A stretch of 64,000 bases of DNA from Saposhnikovia divaricata (taxonomy: Eukaryota > Streptophyta > Magnoliopsida > Apiales > Apiaceae), in NCBI GenBank assembly GCA_036435485.1, contig CM071597.1:149355647-149419646 (forward strand). The letters run 5' to 3'. The position numbers and the translations under genes were made by a program. This document shows, one piece after another, positions 22,701 to 31,335 of this stretch. The number at the start of each line of letters is the position of its first letter. Position 1 is the first letter of the stretch. The notes beneath the pieces are model-generated. The model was not told the DNA's origin. It worked only from the letters and a program-made list of their open reading frames with translations, and did no database searches.

Positions 22701-24405
22701 TGATCGTTAAAAATCTCCTATCTTGCCTCTGACCCCTAAAGGTAACCTCTACATTATCAGAGGGTTTAAGGATCACCTTCTTATTCTTACAATCAATTTG
22801 GGCATTATTCTCTGTTAACCAATCCATTCCTAAGATAACATCAAATTCACCTAACTGAAAGGGTATCAAATTAGCGTAAAAACAATGCCCTGAAATATCA
22901 ATCTTGCAACGAGGACACACTTGAGTAACCGGAATTCGTTCTGAATTAGCTATTTCTATAACTATAGCCTCACGTAACATGCATACCTCACAATTTAACT
23001 TTTGAACAAATTCTTTGGATATAAAGGATTTCGTAGCCCCGGAATCAATTAACACTTTAGCTTGAACAGAATTAACAGGGAGCGTACCTGCTACCACATC
23101 CGAATTCTTAATGGCTTCGTTCAGAGTCATGTTGAAAGTCCTTGCCACTGGTCTGACACTTGCTGTTGGGGGTGCTTCAATTGCTTGCAGTATTGGATTA
23201 GCCAGAACTGGAGGTTTCACTATAGGTACCTTACAATCTCTCATTATATGCCCTGGCTTCCCACAACGGTGACACACAATTCCTGCCTTGCATTCCCGAG
23301 CATAATGACCTTTTTGATTACATTTGAAACACGTCACCTCCAACTTTGTACACACCCCCGGATGCCTCTTCCCACAAGTCTTGCACTCTGCCAAGGGTGG
23401 CCTAACCAATTTCTGTTGACTCGCATCTTGAATTCTATTTCCTTGGCCCCCATTCCCTGATCCCGGCTTCTTAGGGTTCCCATACTTTCCTGACTGGAAT
23501 CCTGGCTTTTTATTTGGCACATTCTGAGAACTGCCTTGCTCTTGTCGTTCCCCCATTGACCCAGCCTTTCTTTTCTTTCCTTCTTTTTCCTTGAAGTATA
23601 ATTCGCTTTCTCCTTCAGCTATCATGGCCTTTTGCACCACTGCTGCATAAGTCTCCAACTCCAAAACTGCTAGTTTAGTACGAATCCACGGTTTCAATCC
23701 TTGTTGAAACCTCTTAGCCTTCTTCCTTTCCGTGTCCACATAGGCCGGAGCAAACCTAGCTAGTTCCGTAAACTTGGTTTCATATTCTGTCACCGACATT
23801 TTCCCTTGTTTCAGCTCCAAAAACTTCATCTCCATCTGGTCTTTCATATAGTCGGGGAAATACTTTTCCAAAAATAGCTCTGTGAACCTTTCCCAAGGAA
23901 TCACCTCAGTAGCTTCCAACATCTTCACCGACTCCCACCAATAAGTGGCTTCATTCTTCAAGAAATAACTTACATATTCGGTTTGTTTGTCTGCTGGGAC
24001 CCCCACCAGTGCAATGGCTTTTTCCATCTCTTTTAACCAAGATCTCGCCTCCACCGGGTCCGCTGTTCCTTTAAACTCGGGAGGTTTAACTGCCTGGAAA
24101 GACTTAAAAGTAACCACCGGAGGAACAGGTGGCTGCTGTTGCTGCTGTTGCTGTTGTTGCTGTTGTTGCTGTTGTTGCTGTTGTTGCTGTTGTTGCTGTT
24201 GTTGCTGTTGAGCCAACAACTGCTGCTGTAATTGCTGCTGTTGCTGTGCCAGAGTAGCAGTCTGCTGAACAAGAGTTTGTAATATTTGTGCTAAGGCAGG
24301 GTCCATCTGACCAACAGGAGGTGGATTAGCTTGTTCACCCTGATCGGGGGTTCGGGTATTTTGTTTCTTCTTTTTGGGAGGCATATTTCTGAAATCAATG
24401 AACAA
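19729..24405 (-). CDS. Gag-pol polyprotein, chromodomain Ty3/gypsy
   Basis: A single 1558-codon frame without stops. The start is probably the second ATG at 24384 (MPPKKKK), as in the related gag at 908. In order: poly-Gln 66-91; gag core about 100-270; CX2C-type and CCHC knuckles about 343-391 (CFKCNQKGHYAREC, CHRCGKPGHIMRDC); protease LIDSGATKSF about 450; RT from about 640, with YRELNKLTIKNKYPLPRIDD about 689 and the catalytic FIDDILIYS about 788; RNase H about 930-1050 (YSDASHKGLG, YTDHKSLKYI); integrase HHCC about 1147-1186 and DDE about 1230, 1274 and 1312; chromodomain-like tail about 1510-1556 (VRVLWRNPKVEESTWELE). All catalytic residues that I can place are present. Unusual: LTNAAAAF where LTNAPAAF is usual in RT, and HPQTDSQSE for HPQTDGQSE in integrase. 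Confidence 0.95.
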   Translation of the reverse strand: MFIDFRNMPPKKKKQNTRTPDQGEQANPPPVGQMDPALAQILQTLVQQTATLAQQQQQLQQQLLAQQQQQQQQQQQQQQQQQQQQQQQQQQPPVPPVVTFKSFQAVKPPEFKGTADPVEARSWLKEMEKAIALVGVPADKQTEYVSYFLKNEATYWWESVKMLEATEVIPWERFTELFLEKYFPDYMKDQMEMKFLELKQGKMSVTEYETKFTELARFAPAYVDTERKKAKRFQQGLKPWIRTKLAVLELETYAAVVQKAMIAEGESELYFKEKEGKKRKAGSMGERQEQGSSQNVPNKKPGFQSGKYGNPKKPGSGNGGQGNRIQDASQQKLVRPPLAECKTCGKRHPGVCTKLEVTCFKCNQKGHYARECKAGIVCHRCGKPGHIMRDCKVPIVKPPVLANPILQAIEAPPTASVRPVARTFNMTLNEAIKNSDVVAGTLPVNSVQAKVLIDSGATKSFISKEFVQKLNCEVCMLREAIVIEIANSERIPVTQVCPRCKIDISGHCFYANLIPFQLGEFDVILGMDWLTENNAQIDCKNKKVILKPSDNVEVTFRGQRQDRRFLTIIQTKRLLRQGCEGYMAYVMDTSQEVPKIEEIPVVNEFLDVFPDELPGLPPDREIEFTIDLAPGTEPVSKAPYRMAPVEMKELAVQLQDLLEKGIIRPSVSPWGAPVLFVKKKDGSMRLCIDYRELNKLTIKNKYPLPRIDDLFDQLKGATCFSKIDLRSGYFQLKIRPEDVPKTAFRTRYGHYEFLVMAFGLTNAAAAFMDLMNRVFKKYLDKFVIVFIDDILIYSKTEEEHAGHLRIALETLRKEKLYAKFSKCEFWLKEVQFLGHVISSEGIKVDPAKIEAVMNWDRPKTPTEVRSFLGLAGYYRRFVQDFAKIATPLTKLTRKNEKFVWNEKCEESFQELKKRLVTAPVLTLPDEKGNFVIYSDASHKGLGCVLMQHGKVIAYASRQLKPHEQKYPTHDLELAAIVFALKIWRHYLYGEKCEIYTDHKSLKYIFTQKELNMRQRRWLELLKDYDCTINYHPWKANVVADALSRKEKISMLTMPEELYKEFERLEIEVCMPASSTDTVYTMTFQPELLERVRRCQEEVMSGDVNKLTGEEICTQVDDKGILRFSSRIWIPNVTELKNEILQEAHSSKYSIHPGSTKMYRDLKRNFWWPDMKRDIAEWVSKCLTCQKVKAKHQRPSGMLQPLEIPEWKWEHIAMDFVVGLPRTRANHDAIWVIVDRLTKSAHFLPINERFSLDKLVHLYIKEIVVRHGVPVSIVSDRDPRFNSRFWRSFQECLGTELKMSTAYHPQTDSQSERTIQTIEDMLRVCALDFAGSWDEHLPLVEFSYNNSFHASIGMPPYEALYGRKCRSPVYWEEVGERKILGPELVQQTKEVVQLIQKRLVTAQNRQKKYADMARKNMEFEEGEQVLLKVSPWKGLVRFGKKGKLSPRFVGPFEVLKKVGKVAYELALPPHMQHIHNVFHVSMLKKYHLDYKHVIEYEPIEIQPDLSYVEQPIKILDRKEKVLRNKTIPIVRVLWRNPKVEESTWELESDMLEKYPQLFS
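24133..24210 (-). repeat. 26-codon polyglutamine tract in gag
   Basis: Mixed CAG/CAA codons mostly in a 9-bp pattern (CAG CAA CAA). The interruption by CAA should slow slippage at DNA level. It lies just before the gag core. Confidence 0.9.
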
Positions 24406-24815
24406 TTATATTAGATTCAGGTTCAGAAAATAATAGCTCAAAATGATCCAACTTAAACAAACAATGCATATATTACTGAAAAGTAATTCGAGGTCTCCAA
24501 CCAATATTCCGGTCAACAATTGATTCACAGGGTGCAATAGGATATCAATCCAAGGTTACACAAGGTATTCACAAACGTTCAATAGGTGCAATAAAGAAAC
24601 AATAGTCATAATGCTAAGGTCAAACATAGTATCGAAAGTAAAAACTATGCTAGAAGGAAATGATGCTGAAGGTAAATATGAAACGAGCAGTAAATAAGAT
24701 GCTTAAGTAAATGACAGTATAAGGAAATTTAACACAGTTCTGCGAAAGTGATAATGAAATATATAGATAGATCTGATACAAGCGTAAGAACAACGCTTCG
24801 ATAAGGGTACAACAT
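24406..24815 (-). other. Gag-pol leader of nested gypsy (PBS not in place)
   Basis: Untranslated leader upstream of gag. A PBS should sit next to the 5' LTR, but the leader ends at 24815 against a copy of flanking DNA. A weak PBS-like match (gatctgatacaa on the plus strand, 24770-24781, 10 of 12 bases to the iMet site) lies 34 bases inside the junction and is not next to an LTR. Confidence 0.65.
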
Positions 24816-25071
24816 AATCCGTCCGACCAAGCCAAAAGTTGGCCTTTATTTCGACCAAGATCCTGGTCGAAACGACTAGGAATCCTGATCGAAAATCCTT
24901 TCGACCAAGAAGCTAGGAAGGCCCTTATTTCGATCAGAATCCTGACCTAAGGGTCGGCATTCCTGATCGAAAATCCTGACCTAGGGGTCAGCATCGAAAA
25001 TCCTGACCTAGGGGTCAGCATTCCTGATCGAAAATCCTGACCTAGGGGTCAGCATTCCTGATCGAAGTCCG
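24816..25071. repeat. Copy of outer flank 16170-16425 placed inside the element
   Basis: These 256 bases match 16170-16425, which is host sequence outside the 3' LTR (part of the palindromic tandem repeats of the outer element), including the TSD gtccg directly before the LTR. The junction has only aatcc in common. It therefore replaces the PBS region of the element. Confidence 0.9.
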
Positions 25072-28000
25072 TGTAACACCCTCACTAGCCAACAATAACA
25101 TTATAAACTCTTATATTCAATTAAACATTAACATAGGAGAAATTTTAGAAATTTCGGCATGATGTAATCATAAACCGAACTAACCACCTGCTCAAACAAC
25201 TCAATAGAACTAAAACAGTTCACATGCACAAGTTATACTAAACCATAAGAAAATAAAACCATACCAACCCAGACCGCTCACAGGTCACTGTATGAAACAA
25301 CTACCAATCGCTATTACAACCCAGAACTGAATCAAATAATATACAACCCATTTAATATGATAATCTTCCTACTAATACAGACATAATATAAACAAAGATA
25401 TATGTCCACTACCCATCCAACCACCTCGACCCTCTGACTGCCTCGGTGACTACCCCAACCAGACGGGCCACTTCTTCTAGACATCTTCAGGCTTAGCTGA
25501 GGAAACAGAATTAGCAAGCAAGTGAGCCAAAATGCTCAGCAAGTATATATATATGAAATTAAAACATCAACGACTGAAATGTCTGCAAGATTGTCAAGAA
25601 TTAACAATCAACAATATATAAGCTCAATTGAAAGTTCATCTTTTGTCTGAATCATAAAATAGAAGCGGATTGGACTATCATGCATTTTATAAATAAAAAC
25701 AATTATAAGGTTAGGCTGCTGATCAGTCACGCACTAACCCCGGACAAACGCACACAGCAATGTCCTTAATGGATCCGCGACACACATTGGCCTTATTAAT
25801 TTCTGACCACGAATCTGGTCCGACCCTTACGGTCCACATTTAAAAAAAACTAACAGTCCAATCCTAAACATCAGGTGTCGGAACAATCGACCACCTTAAC
25901 TGCCAAATACTCTGGACACTTTCGTTCCAGGTCAACATCTCAAATCTCACCAAGTAGAATAAGGTCAAGTAATCTCTGAATTACATATCGACAAGTTCGA
26001 TATGGCAAACAGGGGTATTGATTTAAGTCAAGCTACTAAAAGGATCAACGAAAATGATATAATCAACTTGGGGTATAACAATTGAATATTCAAAATTAAT
26101 GGAAATTATCAGAGCAGTTATATCAAGGATAAATCGAATGCATAAGAATCAGGTTATGATAGTCATAATTCGCTGGAAATATAAGTGAAGTGGTTTACTT
26201 GAAAGAGAAGTGGAATAATATACTTGCAAGGAATATGGATGTAAATCAATTCATTAATAGCATCAACAACTCAGTAGAATCAATTTGGGGCATAACGATT
26301 AAGTATTCGAAATTTCGGCAATTAATGGAACAATTATAGCAAGAGTAATTCGAATAAGCATATGAACCAGGTTTTTATAATCATAACTCATTTAAAAGAT
26401 AATTGAAGCAATTTACTTGCCTTAACTAGAAAATCACAGAATCCGAAGTGTCTTTACGTCCTCAGCTTTAGCCTTCCCTTTATCCACGGAATCTACACAC
26501 AATATAACACTATTTTAGAATCCTGCTCAATATTCACTAATCAATGTAAACATTCCACTTAGTCTACCCCTGCGAATAGTTCCCTAATTTATGTTTATTT
26601 AATCATATAGCCACATTAACACATACTACATAGATTTTAAAATATGAAGCCCGACTCACAACTCGTATAAATTGTATAATTATACATACTCACTTCAAGA
26701 AATAATTTAGGATTTTTAGAAAAATTTTGACGGCATCTCCTTTATACGGGGAACTGCCAGTCGGGATACAGCCGACTCAACCAATCACCATAATTATCAT
26801 CCAATCCCAATTCACATTTCAATTCACATTTCCAACAATCCAACTAGTTCATCTTACCAAACAATTACATAAATTCAAAATTTAAAACAAGAATTAAAAT
26901 TATAAAGTAGTTATTGAAATTTAAATTTGGCTCAGAAAAATCATCATCGCCAATTACCATCGACTCAATATTTAATATCATTGTCGATAGGGCAAAATTT
27001 CGAGGGTACCCTAATTTGGGTTTCCAACTCGAAATTCCGCTCGAAAATATTATGGAAATAATTAAAATTTCAGTAAATACTCCAACAAAACTTTAACTGT
27101 AATCATCATTTAATTCCCCGGATAATTATTCCACAACTGCAACATTACTAAATCAATAACAAAATCGATTTAATAGTCACAGAATGTATACATATGTTTG
27201 CAAAAATTCGACAATAATCTGGACTACCACAGACAAGAAATGAGGAAATCTCGAACATGGAACCAAACAATTGTAACCAGCACACTAGCTCATATCTCCA
27301 CAATTGAGATTCTCAATTATCACCACAACTCGACTCGTCAATACATTCACACACAAACTGCTCACACAAGCAGTTAGCACACACGCACACTCACAAAATA
27401 CCCACACACGCACCCCTGGCCAGGAACCCACGCACGCCTCTCTGCTCGGCCACACACACAACCCAGAATTTACTCTAACTCACACATACATGGTTCACAC
27501 ACAGATTGAATCACACACCACCACTCGCAGGTACAGGCGACTGAAAAGAGTGGAACAAACAGCCATTAACGAAGCTTACCAGGCCGGCAAGAACAGAGAT
27601 TAAGAGAGATAAATCGAGATGGAGGTTTTTGTGGGCAAAAATTTAGAGATTTTGTGAGCGATATGAAGTACGGCTGCTAGAGACTTCTAGAGAGAGAACA
27701 GAGTCGATGTCTGGTTATGAGGAATTGCAATTAGGGATTTAGACTTTAAAGGATTTGGGGAAAAGAATTAAGAAATAAAAGGGATTTAATGATTATACGG
27801 TTCTGAAAAATAAATAAAACTTTTCCTAAAATCGACATAAATTAGAAAAATGGGTAGGACATTAAATCTTAAAATGTTAAAATGAAGAATGTAAAATTAC
27901 GATCACCCGCATATTTTTGAAATATTTTTAGGATCAAAAACGAATTAAATACGGATTTTACAAGATTAAATCCGTAAAATGAAACAGAATTCATAAAATC

Positions 28001-28347
28001 ATTTTAAAATCGTTAAAAATCAAAACAATTCCATACAACATTTTTAAAACTCAAATAAACTAATAAAGTTAATAAAACGAAAGATTTCATAATTTTTACT
28101 AATTCCGATGATTTTATAAAATTCTCAGAAAGTAAATATAACGATATTAATTAGGAAATAAATCCCAAAAAATATAATTAAAAACAGTCGGGCTTACATA
28201 ACACATATAAAACATCAACCAAACCTCCAAATATTATTCCACAATTATAATACTTCCTCAACCAATTCACACACCACATAATTTATATTTAATATAAAAT
28301 AGATAACTTTTAGTAATTAAATATTCTGAAATTTCTAAGGCGTTATA
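25072..28347 (-). repeat. 5' LTR of nested chromodomain gypsy
   Basis: Matches 16426-19689 except for about nine substitutions (for example near 25787, 25898, 27423, 27659 and 27908) and a 12-bp tandem insertion near 26820 (aattcacatttc duplicated). Followed by gtccg at 28348-28352. Confidence 0.93.
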
Positions 28348-29260
28348 GTCCGGATCTAAAATACCACGAATCCTGGTACAAAAAAAAGGGGGCTTTTAAT
28401 GAAATTTTTTATGTGCCTAGAGTCATGAATGACCTCAATTCGGGACGGATTTCAAAGATTTGGGAGCCAATGAGGCCAAAAATACGATCGTAAATTACGA
28501 AAATATTAGGGCTGAGGACCCCTCTAAAATTACAAAAATTATTATTATTATTATTAAAAATAATAATAATAAAATCCGGGTAAGATTTTATTCGAATGAA
28601 ATTTTATCCGAGTGGAACACCTCCGAATAAGGGGCCAAAAATTATCCATATTTTGGGTAAAATAAATATTATTATTTGATAATAATATTGAAAAAAAAAA
28701 GATTGTTCGATCACATTCCTACTCGAAAAGAGCAGGAATCCTACTCTAAAAATGGTTCGACCAGGATAAAAAGAGGCTTTTAATTCGACCAGCCCTGGTC
28801 GACAATTGAAAATGGCGAAAATGCAAGATGATCACTAAAGTTTTGAAGATAAGGCAAGTTGCCCCCTCTGTAAAAAAAAATATTTATTATTTATAATAAA
28901 TATAAGAAATATATTTATTATTACTAAATAATAATAGTAATAAAAATCCGGGTTGGACTTTATTCGAGTTAAATTTTATCCGAGTGGGACATCTCCGATT
29001 TAAAGATCGAAATTATCCGTGATTCGGACAAAAGAAATATTATTATTGAGTAATAATATTTTTCAAAAAAAAAAAAAGAGGAGAAACAAAAAAAAAAAAA
29101 AATAACTCGACCACATTCCTGCTCGAAACGAGCAGGATTCCTGCTCGACAAAACGTTCGACCAGACAAAAAATGAGGCCTTATTTCGACCACAAACCTGG
29201 TCGATTTCGACCAGGTGAATACTTTTGGCAAAAGTACAATTTGGTACCCCAAGTTCTGCA
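28348..29260 (+). repeat. Outer element 3' non-coding region, duplicated ~390-bp block with palindromes
   Basis: Two diverged direct copies (about 28540-28830 and 28905-29215) each contain AT-rich triplet runs, tccgggt-gatttattcga, ttttatccgagtgg, then Cys-free palindromic sites such as cctgctcgaaacgagcagg and cctggtcgatttcgaccagg. No coding sign. The palindromes are of the same style as the repeats at 15990-16425, on the other side of the nested insertion. Confidence 0.7.
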
Positions 29261-29354
29261 ACATTTATAGAAAGAATACTGCAGTTTACAATTTGATGAA
29301 ACGACCCCTATTGTTTATATTTTTACAGAAAGATCCCTGCACTTCATATTTTGG

Positions 29355-29815
29355 CAAAAAATACCTGTGGGTACTTAAAAATTCCTAAAATATTAGGAAT
29401 AAATAAGAAAAATACCCGTGGGTACATAAAAATTCCTAAGTTATTAGGAAAAATTAAGAAAAATACCTGTTGGTACATTAAAAATTCCTAAATTATTAGG
29501 AAAAATTACGAAAAATACCTGTGGGTACATAAAAATTCCTAAATTATTAGGAATAATTAAGAAAAATACCTGTGGGTACATAAAAATTCCTAAGTTATTA
29601 GGAAAAATTACGAAAAATACCTGTGGGTACATAAAAATTCTTAAATTATTAGGAATAATTAAGAAAATACCTGTTGGTACATTAAAAATTCCTAAATTAT
29701 TAGGAATAATTACGAAAAATTCCTGTTGGTACATAAAAATTCCTAAATTATTAGGAAAAATTACGGAAAATACCTGTGAGTACATAAAAATTCCTAAAAT
29801 ATTAGGAAAAGTACA
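29355..29815 (+). repeat. Minisatellite, ~57-bp unit, about eight copies
   Basis: Each unit reads aaaaatacctgtgggtacat, then aaaaattcctaaattattag, then gaa(a/t)aattaaga. The part ttcctaaattattaggaa is a small perfect hairpin. The minus-strand frame through it (repeated NNLGIF, MYPQVF) follows the repeat and is not a supported gene. Confidence 0.9.
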
Positions 29816-30140
29816 GAAAAATATGAGGAAAATTATAGAAATATTTTCTCGACAAATTGAGCAATACTTTATGCTAATAATGCATAAAAGCTCTATGAAA
29901 GTGTCGAAATTGTTAAAAGCAAGCACAAATTAAAGCCTCGAATAAGGCCAATCGTCGTAAATGTGTAGGTCGCTCCACACTTTACAATCAAGACGATACT
30001 CGTGAAACAATAGTGTAAACCAAAATTCCCATATAAGGGTAGGAAAATTAAGAAGTCCCAGGTAAGGGATAAAAACGACCCCGAGTCTCGATTAAGGCAA
30101 ATATAACTTCTACGAAAACCTGATCAGTTTTCCTAGAAGT

Positions 30141-30151
30141 TGGGGGGCAAA
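30141..30151 (+). other. Polypurine tract of Tat-like element
   Basis: tggggggcaaa lies directly before the 3' LTR start TGATATGG. Confidence 0.88.
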
Positions 30152-30649
30152 TGATATGGGCTAAAAATAATCCTTAAAGACACATTTAATGTTGCATTAA
30201 TTAGACCCCGTACGGTCCAAACGTGGGGCCCACCAACAGGGTCCAAAACCCTATTTTAAATATTAATTTCGTAATTAATATTAGATGTGAAAAACAGCTC
30301 AGCAATAAGAGTCAAACAAGGATATTACTCCTGCCTGACTTAGCCTCCAAGGCATCCAATTTAACTTGGAAACTGATTCCTACAAGGAAGGAGTCTAGAA
30401 CCTTCCTCAAGGAGGTGACTTGCCCATCAAGTCTCCGAATCCTACCATAATTCTTAGGCTTCTCAGCCTATATAAAGGGCCTGACCCCTCATCCTCAGAA
30501 CTACGTTGGCTTGATTCTCTAGCAATACAGAGATGCGTAGGCATCTTGTGAGGACCGTTTAGTCTCGAACGCAAGAACAACCATTAAAGCTCGAAGCTCA
30601 CCAACCATAGCATTAAATACGTACAAACCCTCGATTTTATTCCACAACA
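30152..30649 (+). repeat. 3' LTR of Tat-like element
   Basis: 498 bp, same borders as the 5' LTR, followed by the TSD ataag (30650-30654). It carries the same TATA box (tatataaag, about 30469-30477), about 0.86 kb upstream of the CRT3 start codon and on the same strand, so it could act as a promoter for read-through into that gene. Confidence 0.95.
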
Positions 30650-30760
30650 ATAAGTTTGACTTATATAGAATTTAGAATTTAAAATTGAGAAGAACATTCA
30701 AAAAGTATAAATAAATGAAAGGGACAGGGAGCTCCACCAATATTAGGCACAAATATTAAT

Positions 30761-31028
30761 AGGGTAAAAGGACATTTTCACCACTGTACTATTTCCGGAA
30801 TTGCAATTGCACTACTGTACTACAAACAGACTACTGTACTTTAGCATTTTTAACAAATTCACCATTCCCGTCAGCCAAATTATAACAAATTCACCACTAC
30901 TGTTTTACAATTTGACTGACGGGAGTGGTGAATTTGTTAAAAACGCTAAAACATAGTAGTCCGTTTATAATAGAGTAGTGCAATTGCAATTCCGAAAATA
31001 GTACAGTGGTGAAAATGTCCTTTTCCCG
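30761..31028. mobile_element. hAT-type fold-back MITE in CRT3 upstream region
   Basis: Long inverted ends (agggtaaaaggacattttca, ccactgtact against the inverse of agtacagtggtgaaaatg, tccttttcccg) run inward for more than 100 bp on each side. The 8-bp duplication atattaat at 30753-30760 and 31029-31036 is the size left by hAT transposases. Non-coding, 268 bp. Confidence 0.88.
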
Positions 31029-31335
31029 ATATTAATAAGCCTGACCCCAACTTCAAACTTTTCAAAGAGCACAAATATTTTTTATAAAAAAGTCACGGTG
31101 CTGGGTGCATAAACATAAAGACGCACTCCTATTGGACAATGAAACGTTCAAGCTCCATTCTTATTGGTCTAAATTTCATAAACAATTTAATCAAGTCAGG
31201 TCAATACCAAGATCATCCAGTGGCAATACTGTAAATTACGCCAAAAAGCAATGCTTTTCACTAGACAAACATTCTATAAGTAGACCAAACAAGAACTCAT
31301 TCACTACACATTTGAGCTTCACATGATCTTGTAAT

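Larger units (their letters stand above)
16426..28347 (-). mobile_element. Chromodomain Ty3/gypsy (Tekay/Del-like), nested, nearly complete
   Basis: An 11.9-kb element on the minus strand: 5' LTR 25072-28347, leader, intact gag-pol 24405-19729, PPT 19690-19701, 3' LTR 16426-19689, TSD gtccg. Long LTRs plus a C-terminal chromodomain-like segment point to the Tekay/Del lineage. I counted about nine substitutions and one 12-bp indel between LTRs (about 0.3%), so insertion was recent. The start of the leader, where a PBS should be, is replaced by 256 bp copied from the outside flank (24816-25071). The minus-strand LTR begins TA instead of TG. Confidence 0.93.
11515..30649 (+). mobile_element. Tat-like Ty3/gypsy retrotransposon with a nested insertion
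   Basis: Two LTRs of 498 bp (11515-12012, 30152-30649) in the same orientation, PBS just inside the left one and PPT just inside the right one, with the 5-bp target-site duplication ataag at 11510-11514 and 30650-30654. The body has gag-protease (12046-14796), a broken RNase H region (to 15981), tandem repeats, then an 11.9-kb insertion of another gypsy element on the opposite strand (16426-28347), then 3' non-coding sequence. RT and integrase are not present, so it is non-autonomous. I counted about seven differences between the LTRs, so it is older than its guest. Confidence 0.93.

Noticed and set aside
24770..24781. gatctgatacaa as the PBS of the nested gypsy
   Set aside because: Two mismatches to the iMet site and 34 bases from the junction, with no LTR end next to it; kept only as a weak possibility.
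29444..29926. 160-codon minus-strand frame with repeated NNLGIF / MYPQVF
   Set aside because: It is a translation of the 57-bp minisatellite and has no other support.
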